DNA from: CAZMNY01 sp964567745
Lineage (GTDB): Bacteria > Planctomycetota > Planctomycetia > Pirellulales > Pirellulaceae
Direction of reading: 5' to 3'
NCBI GenBank assembly: GCA_964567745.1
Contig: CAZMNY010000008.1
Span: 62,001 to 126,000 of the forward strand
Length of the DNA: 64,000 bases
Shown here: positions 37,184-45,199 of the stretch, piece by piece
Position numbering within the stretch: position 1 is the first letter of the stretch
How the letters are laid out: every line of letters begins with the position of its first letter
The notes under the pieces: generated by a model
Seen by the model: only the letters and a program-made list of their open reading frames with translations
Told to the model about the DNA's origin: nothing
Database searches by the model: none
Program-made: the position numbers and the translations under genes

Positions 37184-38623
37184 CTAAACGAGTTCGGGAA
37201 CTTCGAACCCCTTGCGGTATTCGCGGCGGATGAAACGATTCGCGGTCTCATTCTGCTCGCCGACGAAAACTTCTTTCTCGACGTCGACCTGAAGCATCGG
37301 GCTAAAACGAATTTGATCGCTGTTGATATCGATCCCGTGGGCACCGAGGTGTGTTTTCATTTCGCCGACAAGCCCGGACCAAACGCCTCGGTCGTTCTTC
37401 ACCAGCGACGCGGCGTCGCGCGTTCCGGCCGAGCCCGCTCGAAATGCGATGTTGGCCAGGTTGCACCAGCCGGTGGAGAAGTGTCCAACTTCGACGTCGG
37501 CATTGAGCGACGCGGCGTCGCGTGATCGCATCGCGTCGATGAAATTCTTCTGATGCAAACCGGTGTTGCCTCGGAATGCGCGAATTTGCTTCCCGTGCTT
37601 GTCAAACGCGACCGCTCGACCTCGCTGGCCTTCGAGCCGGCCTCCTTCACAGTAGGCGATGTATCCGCTGCCGGGTCCCGGGTGCTTGGCGGCGCCCTTC
37701 TTGCCCGGCGTGTTAGTCAGGTTGCTGAGGCCTATCACAACGGGAATCGAGCCAGTGTCGAAGTAGACAAAGTGGACGTTGGGCGTGTCGCCAGCGTCAT
37801 TCCATGCGACACGACCGCCGCCGCCGAGGATTCTCTTTGGCAATGCGACACGGTCTTGAAACACGTTGTTGCGCAAGTCATCCAAGACATGCACGCCCCA
37901 GTTCCCCATTTCGCCAGACCCGGTATTCCAATCCCAGTGCCAATCGTAATGAAGTTTGTTGCGCAAGATCGGCCGTTCACCTGCGGGGCCGAGCCAAAGG
38001 TCGTAGGCCACCGAATTGTCGATCGCCAAGGGGCTGGTGCGTTTGCCAATTTGGCTTCGCACGCCGTAGCGATTCACTCGCGCAGAGACGATTTCACCCA
38101 GCGCCTTTTCGCGGTGCAGGAAGTTCTTGATTTCCGTCTGCATCGGGTCGGAGCGTTGCTGCGTTCCAACCTGGCAAATCCGGCCATACTTACGAGCCGC
38201 CGCGACGGTTTGTCGTCCTTCCCACTGACTGTGCGACAACGGCTTCTCGACGTAGACATCCTTCCCCGCTTCCATGGCCCAAATGGCGGCCAGGCAATGC
38301 CAATGGTTGCAGGTCGCCACGACCACCGCGTTGATACTCTTGTCCTCGATTAACTCACGGAGGTCAGCCCATCCCTTTGCCTTGGGGAATCGCTGCTTCG
38401 CTTTGCCCAGACGACCTTCGTCGGGGTCGCAGAGGCCGGCAATGTTGACGCCCTTGATGCGGTCGAAGGATGACATCAACCCGCTGGCTCGTCCTCCGCA
38501 ACTGATAAAGCCGAGATTGATTTCGTCATTCGCATTCGCAAAAGACGCTTGCGGCGCCACGGTCAAAGCCGCACCTGCCGCCAAACTCGTTTGCACAAAC
38601 CCGCGTCGTGAAATATTGGGCAT
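37184..38623 (-). CDS. Exported Gfo/Idh/MocA family oxidoreductase
   Basis: 479 residues with a twin-arginine type signal (ISRRGFVQTSLAAGAALTVA) and GGAGAG eight bases upstream of the ATG. The NAD(P)-binding half shows INLGFISCGGRASGLMSSF near 34, VNIAGLCDPDEGRL, INAVVVATCNHWHCLAAIWA and the EKP motif in GKDVYVEKPLSHS near 127. The second half (GEIVSARVNRY, DWHWDWNTGSGEMGNWGVH) is the substrate-binding beta-sheet domain of the planctomycete-type secreted members. It should be folded with its cofactor before export. A sugar or sugar-derivative substrate is inferred from the family. Confidence 0.92.
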   Translation of the reverse strand: MPNISRRGFVQTSLAAGAALTVAPQASFANANDEINLGFISCGGRASGLMSSFDRIKGVNIAGLCDPDEGRLGKAKQRFPKAKGWADLRELIEDKSINAVVVATCNHWHCLAAIWAMEAGKDVYVEKPLSHSQWEGRQTVAAARKYGRICQVGTQQRSDPMQTEIKNFLHREKALGEIVSARVNRYGVRSQIGKRTSPLAIDNSVAYDLWLGPAGERPILRNKLHYDWHWDWNTGSGEMGNWGVHVLDDLRNNVFQDRVALPKRILGGGGRVAWNDAGDTPNVHFVYFDTGSIPVVIGLSNLTNTPGKKGAAKHPGPGSGYIAYCEGGRLEGQRGRAVAFDKHGKQIRAFRGNTGLHQKNFIDAMRSRDAASLNADVEVGHFSTGWCNLANIAFRAGSAGTRDAASLVKNDRGVWSGLVGEMKTHLGAHGIDINSDQIRFSPMLQVDVEKEVFVGEQNETANRFIRREYRKGFEVPELV

Positions 38624-38786
38624 CGCGTCGACTCTCCGAATCGTGACTGTAGGTCTTAGGCATTTCAGATTTCACATGCCCATTTGACCATCATATCAAG
38701 ATACAGCGACAAGAGTGCGGGCCAGCATTCGCTATACTCCGTGTCTCGCGATTCTAGTCTCGCTCGTGCTGACCCAAGAAGCACCG

Positions 38787-39158
38787 ATGTCGAATCCTAC
38801 ACATCCGACTCAATCGGCAAACGAGAGTGGCGACGCATCGCCGGAAGCGATCAGCCGAGCCGAGCGTCCATCCTCCCGGCGGCATGTCTTCGCGTCCTTG
38901 TTCACTCCGACGTGGAGCCTGGGGCTGCTGTTGTTCTGTTGTCTGTTTCTACCGGCCTTCGAGGGCTGCGCGGGGGAAACCGTCTATATCGTCCATGAAA
39001 TTTTCGATGGAGATGTCGTTGCCTGGCCTCATTTTTTCATTGTCTGGCCGTTCTTATTCGGCCTTATTGTGTGCTTGGGTATCGCCGGCAATCGTATCAC
39101 GGCCATTTCGCCAAACAGATCGCCTGATTCAGAGCTGGTTCAAACGGACCGAGGGTAG
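38787..39158 (+). CDS. Small hypothetical membrane protein
   Basis: 123 residues from the ATG at 38787; a GTG at 38715 would add 24 residues. After a polar, Ser/Pro-rich first third come two hydrophobic segments, SLGLLLFCCLFLPAFEGCA and FFIVWPFLFGLIVCLGIAG, separated by a short acidic loop (YIVHEIFDGDVVAWP). No family recognised. It ends 33 bases from the convergent permease gene of the exporter cluster. Confidence 0.55.
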   Translation: MSNPTHPTQSANESGDASPEAISRAERPSSRRHVFASLFTPTWSLGLLLFCCLFLPAFEGCAGETVYIVHEIFDGDVVAWPHFFIVWPFLFGLIVCLGIAGNRITAISPNRSPDSELVQTDRG

Positions 39159-39191
39159 ACAAAGACGCCAGCTGGTTGGACGCATGAGGTT

Positions 39192-40331
39192 TCACGCTCG
39201 CCGAAGCGAAGGGACGATTTCGGTGAAGGCGGCGTGTAGAGCGGGAGCAATTCCAGCGAGCAGTCCGGCGACAGCCGAAACGAGAATCCCGACGGTCGCG
39301 AGTTTAAGCGAAGGCGTGAAAGCGATCGTGACGGCTTCGGCCCCAACGGACAGGCTGCTGAGTTCGAGCGCGAGCATAGCCGCAGCAACTCCAATCGCGC
39401 CGCCGACAAGGCTGAGCAAAACGCTCTCCGTCACGATCAATTGAAAAACGGTGAGGCTTGAGAATCCGATCGTCTGCAGTACGGCGTGCTCCGCGATGCG
39501 ATCTTCCACGGACATAATCGTTGTCGTCGCGACCAACGCCAACACGAGGCCAACGCACGCAAAGCCGAGATAGTGGGCCATGCCGATAAGTTGCGTGAGG
39601 TCGCCGAGACTCTTGGCTTGAAAAACGCCTTTGGGGCGGGTCGTCGTCTCCACTGGACCGCCGCGAAGTACTTTGTCAATCTCTAGGCCAGTGGCCTCAG
39701 GATCAACACCTGCATTGAGCAGGACTTCTATTTGTGTCACCGTGCCAACTTGGTTCATCCCCTTCCCCCGTTGGAGGAAATCGAGATGCGAATAGATGTA
39801 GTTCTCTTCCGCCGGGTCATCGCTCGTGAAAATGCCGGCCACCTGAACGCTCAGGTCTCCGATTGAAAACTTGTCGCCCGTCTTGATACCTCGACGCGAA
39901 GCCACGGCTTGTCCAACGACCGCCGAGTCCTGGTGCTCCTCGAACTCGGCCCAATTGCCGGAAGCGAGCTCGAAATCTCGAGCCGTGCGGAGCAGTTGAG
40001 GCGGCACTCCGTAAAACACGACGACATCGAGACTGGCTCGGCAATTGTTGGTGAACACTTGGATAGGAATGACTTCTCGGACACCATCGATTTTGGCGAT
40101 CTGCTGATCGTAATCCTGCGGTAGGTGGCTTGTCGCCGGGCAGAACTTGTTGGCTTGAAACGTGACCAAAGCTCCCTTCGCCCGTTGGCGCCTTTGCAGG
40201 TCGTCCATGCCCTCCTGAATAGCGCCGACAAAACAGAAGACGTAGATCGCGACAGCCGATCCGGTGACCGTCAGAATCGTCCTCGAGCGGTGTCGCCAGA
40301 GCGTTTTCAAAATGTAAGGTATGAACTTCAT
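39192..40331 (-). CDS. ABC transporter permease (FtsX/DevC type), exporter cluster
   Basis: 379 residues. One N-terminal membrane helix (TILTVTGSAVAIYVFCFVGA), a periplasmic domain of about 200 residues, then three helices in the FtsX arrangement (FACVGLVLALVATTTIMSV, IVTESVLLSLVGGAIGVAAA, LATVGILVSAVAGLLAGIAP). This is the topology of MacB/LolC/DevC-type mechanotransmission permeases, which lack a transport channel of their own. It is the last gene of the minus-strand cluster; its start overlaps the ATPase stop (ATGA, 4 bases), so the two are translationally coupled and very likely form the ABC complex. Confidence 0.88.
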   Translation of the reverse strand: MKFIPYILKTLWRHRSRTILTVTGSAVAIYVFCFVGAIQEGMDDLQRRQRAKGALVTFQANKFCPATSHLPQDYDQQIAKIDGVREVIPIQVFTNNCRASLDVVVFYGVPPQLLRTARDFELASGNWAEFEEHQDSAVVGQAVASRRGIKTGDKFSIGDLSVQVAGIFTSDDPAEENYIYSHLDFLQRGKGMNQVGTVTQIEVLLNAGVDPEATGLEIDKVLRGGPVETTTRPKGVFQAKSLGDLTQLIGMAHYLGFACVGLVLALVATTTIMSVEDRIAEHAVLQTIGFSSLTVFQLIVTESVLLSLVGGAIGVAAAMLALELSSLSVGAEAVTIAFTPSLKLATVGILVSAVAGLLAGIAPALHAAFTEIVPSLRRA

Positions 40332-41047
40332 TTCGGGTTCTGGCCTGTTTCGCTGACGAGCGGCTCGCCGGCGTCTTGCTGTTTCAGTTTGCCGCCATCG
40401 AGACGGAAGACTCGGTCGGCGAGCTGGGCGGCCGCTTCATCGTGCGTCACCATGAGCAGTGTTACATCGAGTTGCTTGTTGAGGAGTTTGAGAAGATCGA
40501 GAATCTGAGAGGAGGAGTTGGGGTCGAGGTCGCCCGTTGGTTCATCGGCGACAACCACCTTGGGGTGAGCGACAATCGCTCGGGCAATGCCGACTCGCTG
40601 TTCCTGACCGCCTGACATTTGCCGAGGGTAATGGTCCGCTCGATCAATCAGGTCGACTGCGCGAAGTGCAATCTCAAGCCGCTTGCGCCGTTCGCGTCTC
40701 GGAATCGGCAGAAGGAGTAACGGCAATTCAATATTTTCATATGCGGTCAGTACGGGAACGAGGTTATGGTTCTGAAAGATGTAGCCCATGTTGGCCGCTC
40801 GCCAGTGCGCGAGTCGCGTGCGAGACAGCTGCGTAATGTCGATGCCGTCGATCGTGATGCTGCCGCTATCTGGCCGGTCGATTGAAGCGATCAGGTTGAG
40901 CAGCGTCGACTTTCCAGTTCCGCTCGCGCCCATCAGCGAGATGAACTCGCCCTGCTCAATGTCCAGGTCAACCTTATCCAGCGGCGTAATCGTCTCGCCG
41001 CCCTTGTGGTAACGTTTGCATAGACTCTTGATCTCAATTAGCGGCAT
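40328..41047 (-). CDS. ABC transporter ATP-binding protein (LolD/MacB/DevA type)
   Basis: 239 residues. Walker A SLMGASGTGKSTLLNL near 43, Q-loop IFQNHNLVPVLTAYENI, signature MSGGQEQRVGIARAI, Walker B KVVVADEPTGDLD and switch His LLMVTHDE. The signature starts MSGGQ instead of LSGGQ, a common conservative variant. It energises FtsX-type permeases that drive extrusion from the periplasm through TolC, or lipoprotein release. It overlaps the adaptor gene upstream by one base (TGATG) and the permease downstream by four. Confidence 0.93.
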   Translation of the reverse strand: MPLIEIKSLCKRYHKGGETITPLDKVDLDIEQGEFISLMGASGTGKSTLLNLIASIDRPDSGSITIDGIDITQLSRTRLAHWRAANMGYIFQNHNLVPVLTAYENIELPLLLLPIPRRERRKRLEIALRAVDLIDRADHYPRQMSGGQEQRVGIARAIVAHPKVVVADEPTGDLDPNSSSQILDLLKLLNKQLDVTLLMVTHDEAAAQLADRVFRLDGGKLKQQDAGEPLVSETGQNPK

Positions 41048-42657
41048 CAGGCGCCTCCTTCCTGATTGGGAAGACGACTATTAGGCGTCACATCGTTTTC
41101 AGGTGGCGTGGCGGGTTCTGGGGCGGCGTTGCTGTCAACTCGAATCCGTTCGCCATCGACAAGGCCGTCGGCATTGGAGGCAATGATTCGGCTGGAGACA
41201 TTGAGTCCTTTCGTGACTTCTCGAAGGCCGTTGGCTCCAATGCTTCCCGTTTGAATCGCAACGCGACGAGCGACGCCGTTCGACTGATCGACAACCCAGA
41301 CGAAAGGACCGTCCGCGCCTTGTTGGACCAGTTGCTGCAGGACGTAAATCCTCGCGACCTTGTCGTCCGTGGTCGGTCGACCGGTCTGTTTGGGGGCGAG
41401 GAAAGTTGCGGCGACGAGCATGTCCGGTTTGAAGACCTCGGGAGGGTCGGGGATCGCGACCTTGACCTGTAGCGTGTTCTGCTGAATGTCGGCTTCCGAA
41501 CTTATGATGAGCACTTGTCCGACGATCGGAGAGGCCAGGGCGGGGTTGTTGATTTCGACTGGTTGGTTGAGTTGAACTCGCGGGATATCTTCAAAACGAA
41601 CGTCAACTCGGATTTGTAGCATTTCTGGACGGTAGAGAGTGACGATCGTGCTGCCGTCGTATCCCGGATTCTGCGCCGGACCGCCGATTCGAGCACCGGG
41701 GTCGGCGATCAGTTGAAACACGCGACCGGTAATCGGGGCAACGACCGTCATTCTGTCGAGCTGCAGTTTGGCTTGAGCAACGGCGACTCGGGCTTGAGCG
41801 ACGCGAGCCGCAGCGGAACGGACCTGCGAGTCCGCCTTGGCAACGGCTTGGACTTCGTCGGCAAGAAGTTCGAGCTGGGTCTTCAGCGCATCGCGCCGAC
41901 CAGTTTGAGCGGTGACTTCATTGGCAAGTGAGATGGCCCTGTTACGCAACTCATCGACGAGCGCTTTGGCGGATGCGAGTTTGCTTGAGGCGATTTCGAT
42001 CTCAACTTTCGGCACAACTCCTTTCGAATTGGCTTTGGCTTGGTAGTCCTTTTGCGCGGCGTCTTGGTCTGCCTCAGCTCGCCGAGTTTCAAACGGCAAG
42101 TTTTTCAGTTGCGTTTTCAATTGAGCCAACGCTGCCTCGGCCTCGCCCAGTTTTGCGACAAGGTGGACAGGTTTTGCGTGTCGAGTCTTGGCAGCGACCA
42201 GAGCGGCTTGGGCTTCGTCTGCTTGGGCCAGTTGCAGCTCAAGGTCCGCGACGGCTTTTTCAACGTCTAGCCGCGCGTCGGCTTTGACGAGTTCGGCGAC
42301 AGGTTCGCCAGCACGAATAGGTTGATCTTCAACAACGAGCAGAGTTTCAACGACTCCGGGCGCCAGCGCCGCGACGCGGACGACCGTGGGCCTCGGCTCT
42401 ATCCAGCCAGAGGCGTTAAACAGTGGCTCGCCTTCTTGCCGCCGCTCCGCCGTTGTCGCGTAGACCGGAACGACTTTCACAACTCTGGGCGGAAACACGT
42501 AATCTCGCGCCGCCCAGCCGAGCAGGAGCAAGAATCCAACGATCAAACCGCCTGGAAGCACGTATCGGGTAAATACATGCCGTCTTCGGTTCGGCCCGCC
42601 CGTACGGGGCTCGCTGCGGTCGACAGCGAGCCCCTGCAAATCAAGATTACTGTTCAT
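41047..42657 (-). CDS. Periplasmic adaptor (HlyD/MFP family), exporter cluster
   Basis: 536 residues from the ATG at 42657; a TTG two codons earlier is possible. N-terminal membrane anchor FTRYVLPGGLIVGFLLLLGW near residue 35, then a lipoyl-like half (VRVAALAPGVVETLLVVEDQ), a long alpha-helical hairpin rich in Ala, Gln and Lys (residues about 115-300), the second lipoyl half (VVAPITGRVFQLIADPGARI) and a beta-barrel and membrane-proximal region (LQIRVDVRFEDIPRVQLNQ). This is the adaptor that links an inner-membrane ABC pump to TolC. It overlaps the ATPase gene and follows the lipoprotein gene by 7 bases. Confidence 0.92.
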   Translation of the reverse strand: MNSNLDLQGLAVDRSEPRTGGPNRRRHVFTRYVLPGGLIVGFLLLLGWAARDYVFPPRVVKVVPVYATTAERRQEGEPLFNASGWIEPRPTVVRVAALAPGVVETLLVVEDQPIRAGEPVAELVKADARLDVEKAVADLELQLAQADEAQAALVAAKTRHAKPVHLVAKLGEAEAALAQLKTQLKNLPFETRRAEADQDAAQKDYQAKANSKGVVPKVEIEIASSKLASAKALVDELRNRAISLANEVTAQTGRRDALKTQLELLADEVQAVAKADSQVRSAAARVAQARVAVAQAKLQLDRMTVVAPITGRVFQLIADPGARIGGPAQNPGYDGSTIVTLYRPEMLQIRVDVRFEDIPRVQLNQPVEINNPALASPIVGQVLIISSEADIQQNTLQVKVAIPDPPEVFKPDMLVAATFLAPKQTGRPTTDDKVARIYVLQQLVQQGADGPFVWVVDQSNGVARRVAIQTGSIGANGLREVTKGLNVSSRIIASNADGLVDGERIRVDSNAAPEPATPPENDVTPNSRLPNQEGGA

Positions 42658-42664
42658 GCTCAAT

Positions 42665-43210
42665 TCACTTTTTCACGAATATGCCGCTGGCAAGCACGGT
42701 CAAGTTGCCCGCGTCGTCACGTTTTGCTTTGCCTTGAACGATGACCGTCGAAAGCTCTTTGACTTGAAGCAGCTTTCGGGCGTCTGCTTCGACGACAGCG
42801 CCGTCTCCGTCGACGACTTTCACCAGCGCCCTTGCTGTCGGCAGTTTGTCTGTCTCGCAGCAATAGTCCCAGGGCTTCGCGCACTGATCGCCAGGAATGT
42901 CGCTGCATGCTTTGAGCGAACCATCGACAATCGTGAATGCAGCGCGGCCGTCGATCCACGGGTTCGCCTCTCCGCCGATTCGCCCGACGATCGTGATCTC
43001 GTCGCCATCCTTGGCGGACTCGCGGACCGCGATGACTTCCTGCGCGCCGGACGGTTCCTGCTGAAGTAGGTACGCCGCGCCATCGACCGTGGTCTTGCCG
43101 CTGACATTGTCGGGCGCTGGATCGATCGGATATTCCTCCACGCAGCCGACGACAAGACTCAGCCCCAAACAGAGGCTCAAGCAAAGGCTCGCGGTTTTTG
43201 TTCTTTTCAT
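42665..43210 (-). CDS. Lipoprotein of unknown function in exporter cluster
   Basis: 181 residues. Signal peptide of the lipoprotein type (SLCLGLSLVVGC, lipobox LVVGC with Cys at about 23). The mature part is soluble and beta-rich: YLLQQEPSGAQEVIAVRES, DEITIVGRIGGEANPWIDGR, FTIVDGSLKAC and a C-terminal STVIVQGKAKRDDAGNLTVL, somewhat reminiscent of an OB or nucleic-acid-binding beta-barrel fold. It has four cysteines in SLKACSDIPGDQCAKPWDYCC. It ends 7 bases before the adaptor start, so it belongs to the same operon. Role unknown; a periplasmic partner of the exporter is inferred. Confidence 0.75.
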   Translation of the reverse strand: MKRTKTASLCLSLCLGLSLVVGCVEEYPIDPAPDNVSGKTTVDGAAYLLQQEPSGAQEVIAVRESAKDGDEITIVGRIGGEANPWIDGRAAFTIVDGSLKACSDIPGDQCAKPWDYCCETDKLPTARALVKVVDGDGAVVEADARKLLQVKELSTVIVQGKAKRDDAGNLTVLASGIFVKK

Positions 43211-43304
43211 TTCCTAGCTCCATCTTGGTTGTGCCAATTGCGCGGCTGACGCCCGCCGTTGGCCATTCATGAATACATTCAATTAACGTCTAAAACAGTT
43301 GGTG

Positions 43305-44468
43305 CTAAAACGTCTTCAACCCATCAACGACTGGCATGCTGAGCGCGCGAATGGCGGGAGGTATCGCGCCAAATACACCGAGGACGAGTCCGATGCCGCA
43401 GCCGATCAATACGGCGGTGTTGTCAACCTGCAGGGAAAACGCTCCCATCGTAAATCGCACAGCGGCGCCGTTGACGAAGATCACTGACAATAGAGCCGCC
43501 AGCAAACTCGCTGCTGCGGCCAACAACAGGCCCTCCTGGATCAAACTCACGACAATGGCGCGGCGGACGAAGCCGAGCGTGCGCAGCGTCGAGATCTCCG
43601 GGATGCGACCGACAACCGACCCGTACATCGTGTTGAGTCCGGCGAACACGCCAGCGCCGGAAACCAACGTGATAACGAGAAGCGCCAGCCAACGGACGGG
43701 GCCGTAGTCTTTTTGCAAATTGGCATAGTACTCGCTTTCCCTTATCGTTTGCAGTTCGAGATCGAGACGCTCTTTACAGAACGAATTGAGATCCCTGAAG
43801 TCCACGTCGGACGACAGAGTCACGGCGACGATACTAAGGTCTTGACGCTTCATTGCCTGCTGCAATTCATCTAGCCGGCACCAGCACTCCGATTCGAAAG
43901 TTGAACCGCCAGCGGAGAAAATTCCGCTAATTCGCCAACTCCTTCCCTCAAAGTTAAGCCAACGTCCGATAGTCAGATTTCCGTCGACGCTGCCCAGTTT
44001 TGTCGCAACCAATCTGCCCACCATGACCTCGCCAACTCCCGGCCAATCACCCTCTTCTATCTCCAATCTGCGGCGAACCAACAGAGCAGAGCGAGTTACG
44101 CCTCGCACGAGCCCCATCGACGCTTCGTTTTGGCCGACGCCCACCTGCGTGCCGAGATACAGCTCCGGCGAAACGTACTTCTGCCCATACCGCTGTTCTA
44201 TGCCGGTGACGCTCGCCGGAACTAAGTCATGGGTCCGCATTGGGATCGATGAGTATTCAAGGTTTTCTCCCATCCCCAAAGAGAACACGATGGCCGTTCG
44301 CGAGTCGCCGCTCGCTGCCAGTGATTTTTCCAAGCCACGAATGAATCCGACGACAACAAGAACCAATGTGATGACAGTCGTCAGCCCTGCGAGCGTCAGC
44401 AATGTGCGCAACGGTCGCCGGAACAGGTTTCGAATTGCATACTCCCAAGGGAGCAGTCGAAAGAACAT
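43305..44468 (-). CDS. Second ABC permease (FtsX type), exporter cluster
   Basis: 387 residues with the FtsX layout: an amphipathic N-terminus (FRLLPWEYAIRNLFRRPL), helix 1 LLTLAGLTTVITLVLVVVGF, a periplasmic domain of about 220 residues, and three C-terminal helices (WLALLVITLVSGAGVFAGLN, EGLLLAAAASLLAALLSVIF, TAVLIGCGIGLVLGVFGAIP). It is clearly related in fold to the permease at 39192 but shares little obvious sequence, so the two may form a heterodimer served by the single ATPase. It lies 94 bases before the lipoprotein gene on the same strand. Confidence 0.85.
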   Translation of the reverse strand: MFFRLLPWEYAIRNLFRRPLRTLLTLAGLTTVITLVLVVVGFIRGLEKSLAASGDSRTAIVFSLGMGENLEYSSIPMRTHDLVPASVTGIEQRYGQKYVSPELYLGTQVGVGQNEASMGLVRGVTRSALLVRRRLEIEEGDWPGVGEVMVGRLVATKLGSVDGNLTIGRWLNFEGRSWRISGIFSAGGSTFESECWCRLDELQQAMKRQDLSIVAVTLSSDVDFRDLNSFCKERLDLELQTIRESEYYANLQKDYGPVRWLALLVITLVSGAGVFAGLNTMYGSVVGRIPEISTLRTLGFVRRAIVVSLIQEGLLLAAAASLLAALLSVIFVNGAAVRFTMGAFSLQVDNTAVLIGCGIGLVLGVFGAIPPAIRALSMPVVDGLKTF

Positions 44469-44610
44469 GACGCTACTTTATCACCGGCCAGACGCATTGC
44501 GAATGGCTCGATTTGTTCAGGAATGATCAAGCGAAGAGGCGTGCGCCAACAAGCTCGCCCGTGACTTGATCCGCTGAGGTGGATGGCAACAATCGACTTG
44601 GCGTCGCCTG

Positions 44611-45057
44611 TTAACACAAGAACGACATGTACCGAGTGCGCAGGACGCGGCCTGGATTTTTGCCGCGGATTGGCGATTGTCCGCTCCGGGCGAAGTCGTT
44701 CAAAGAGGGTAATTGTTGCGGCCAGACTTGATCGAACCCCGCAACAGCACAAGCAATCGTCGACGTCGAATTCTCGTCTAGCTCGGACGATTTCCCAATA
44801 ACCGCTCCGCCGCAGACGCCTTGGCAGGAAGAATTGGGTGGCGAGTCACACGGCTGAGGCGACTCGTCGCATGGACGGCGATGGGATTGCTTCGCCGAGT
44901 CACAGCAACAATCACAGTCGGCTTCGGATGCGCCTTTCCTTCCTTGCGAATCGGATTGCAACGCGCAACAGCCAGCTTGGCATATGCCGCTACCGCACCA
45001 CAGCGGGCATGCCACTATGGCGAAAATCGTCGCGATGGAGACTGCTCGAGAGAACAT
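44611..45057 (-). CDS. Cys-rich secreted protein, exporter cluster
   Basis: 148 residues from the ATG at 45057 (AAGG nine bases upstream); the frame is open to 45114. N-terminal hydrophobic segment MFSRAVSIATIFAIVACPLW, directly followed by a Cys-rich stretch (CGSGICQAGCCALQSDSQG, ADCDCCCDSAKQSHRRPC) and further Cys up to residue about 85. Motif density suggests metal binding or disulfide cross-linking in the periplasm. The second half is low complexity without a recognised fold. It lies between the TolC and permease genes in the same orientation, so a role in the exporter, possibly handling a metal, is a guess. Confidence 0.6.
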   Translation of the reverse strand: MFSRAVSIATIFAIVACPLWCGSGICQAGCCALQSDSQGRKGASEADCDCCCDSAKQSHRRPCDESPQPCDSPPNSSCQGVCGGAVIGKSSELDENSTSTIACAVAGFDQVWPQQLPSLNDFARSGQSPIRGKNPGRVLRTRYMSFLC

Positions 45058-45199
45058 GGTTTGCGTCCTTGGATTGCTCAGTCCCATCATACGCTGAGTC
45101 CCAAGGTGCGGCAAACACCAACTTGTGCCTGGCTGCGGCTACGTAATCTGATGCAGCGCTCGGGACCAGGTTGCGGGCCTGATTTCGAAGCGAGACGGA

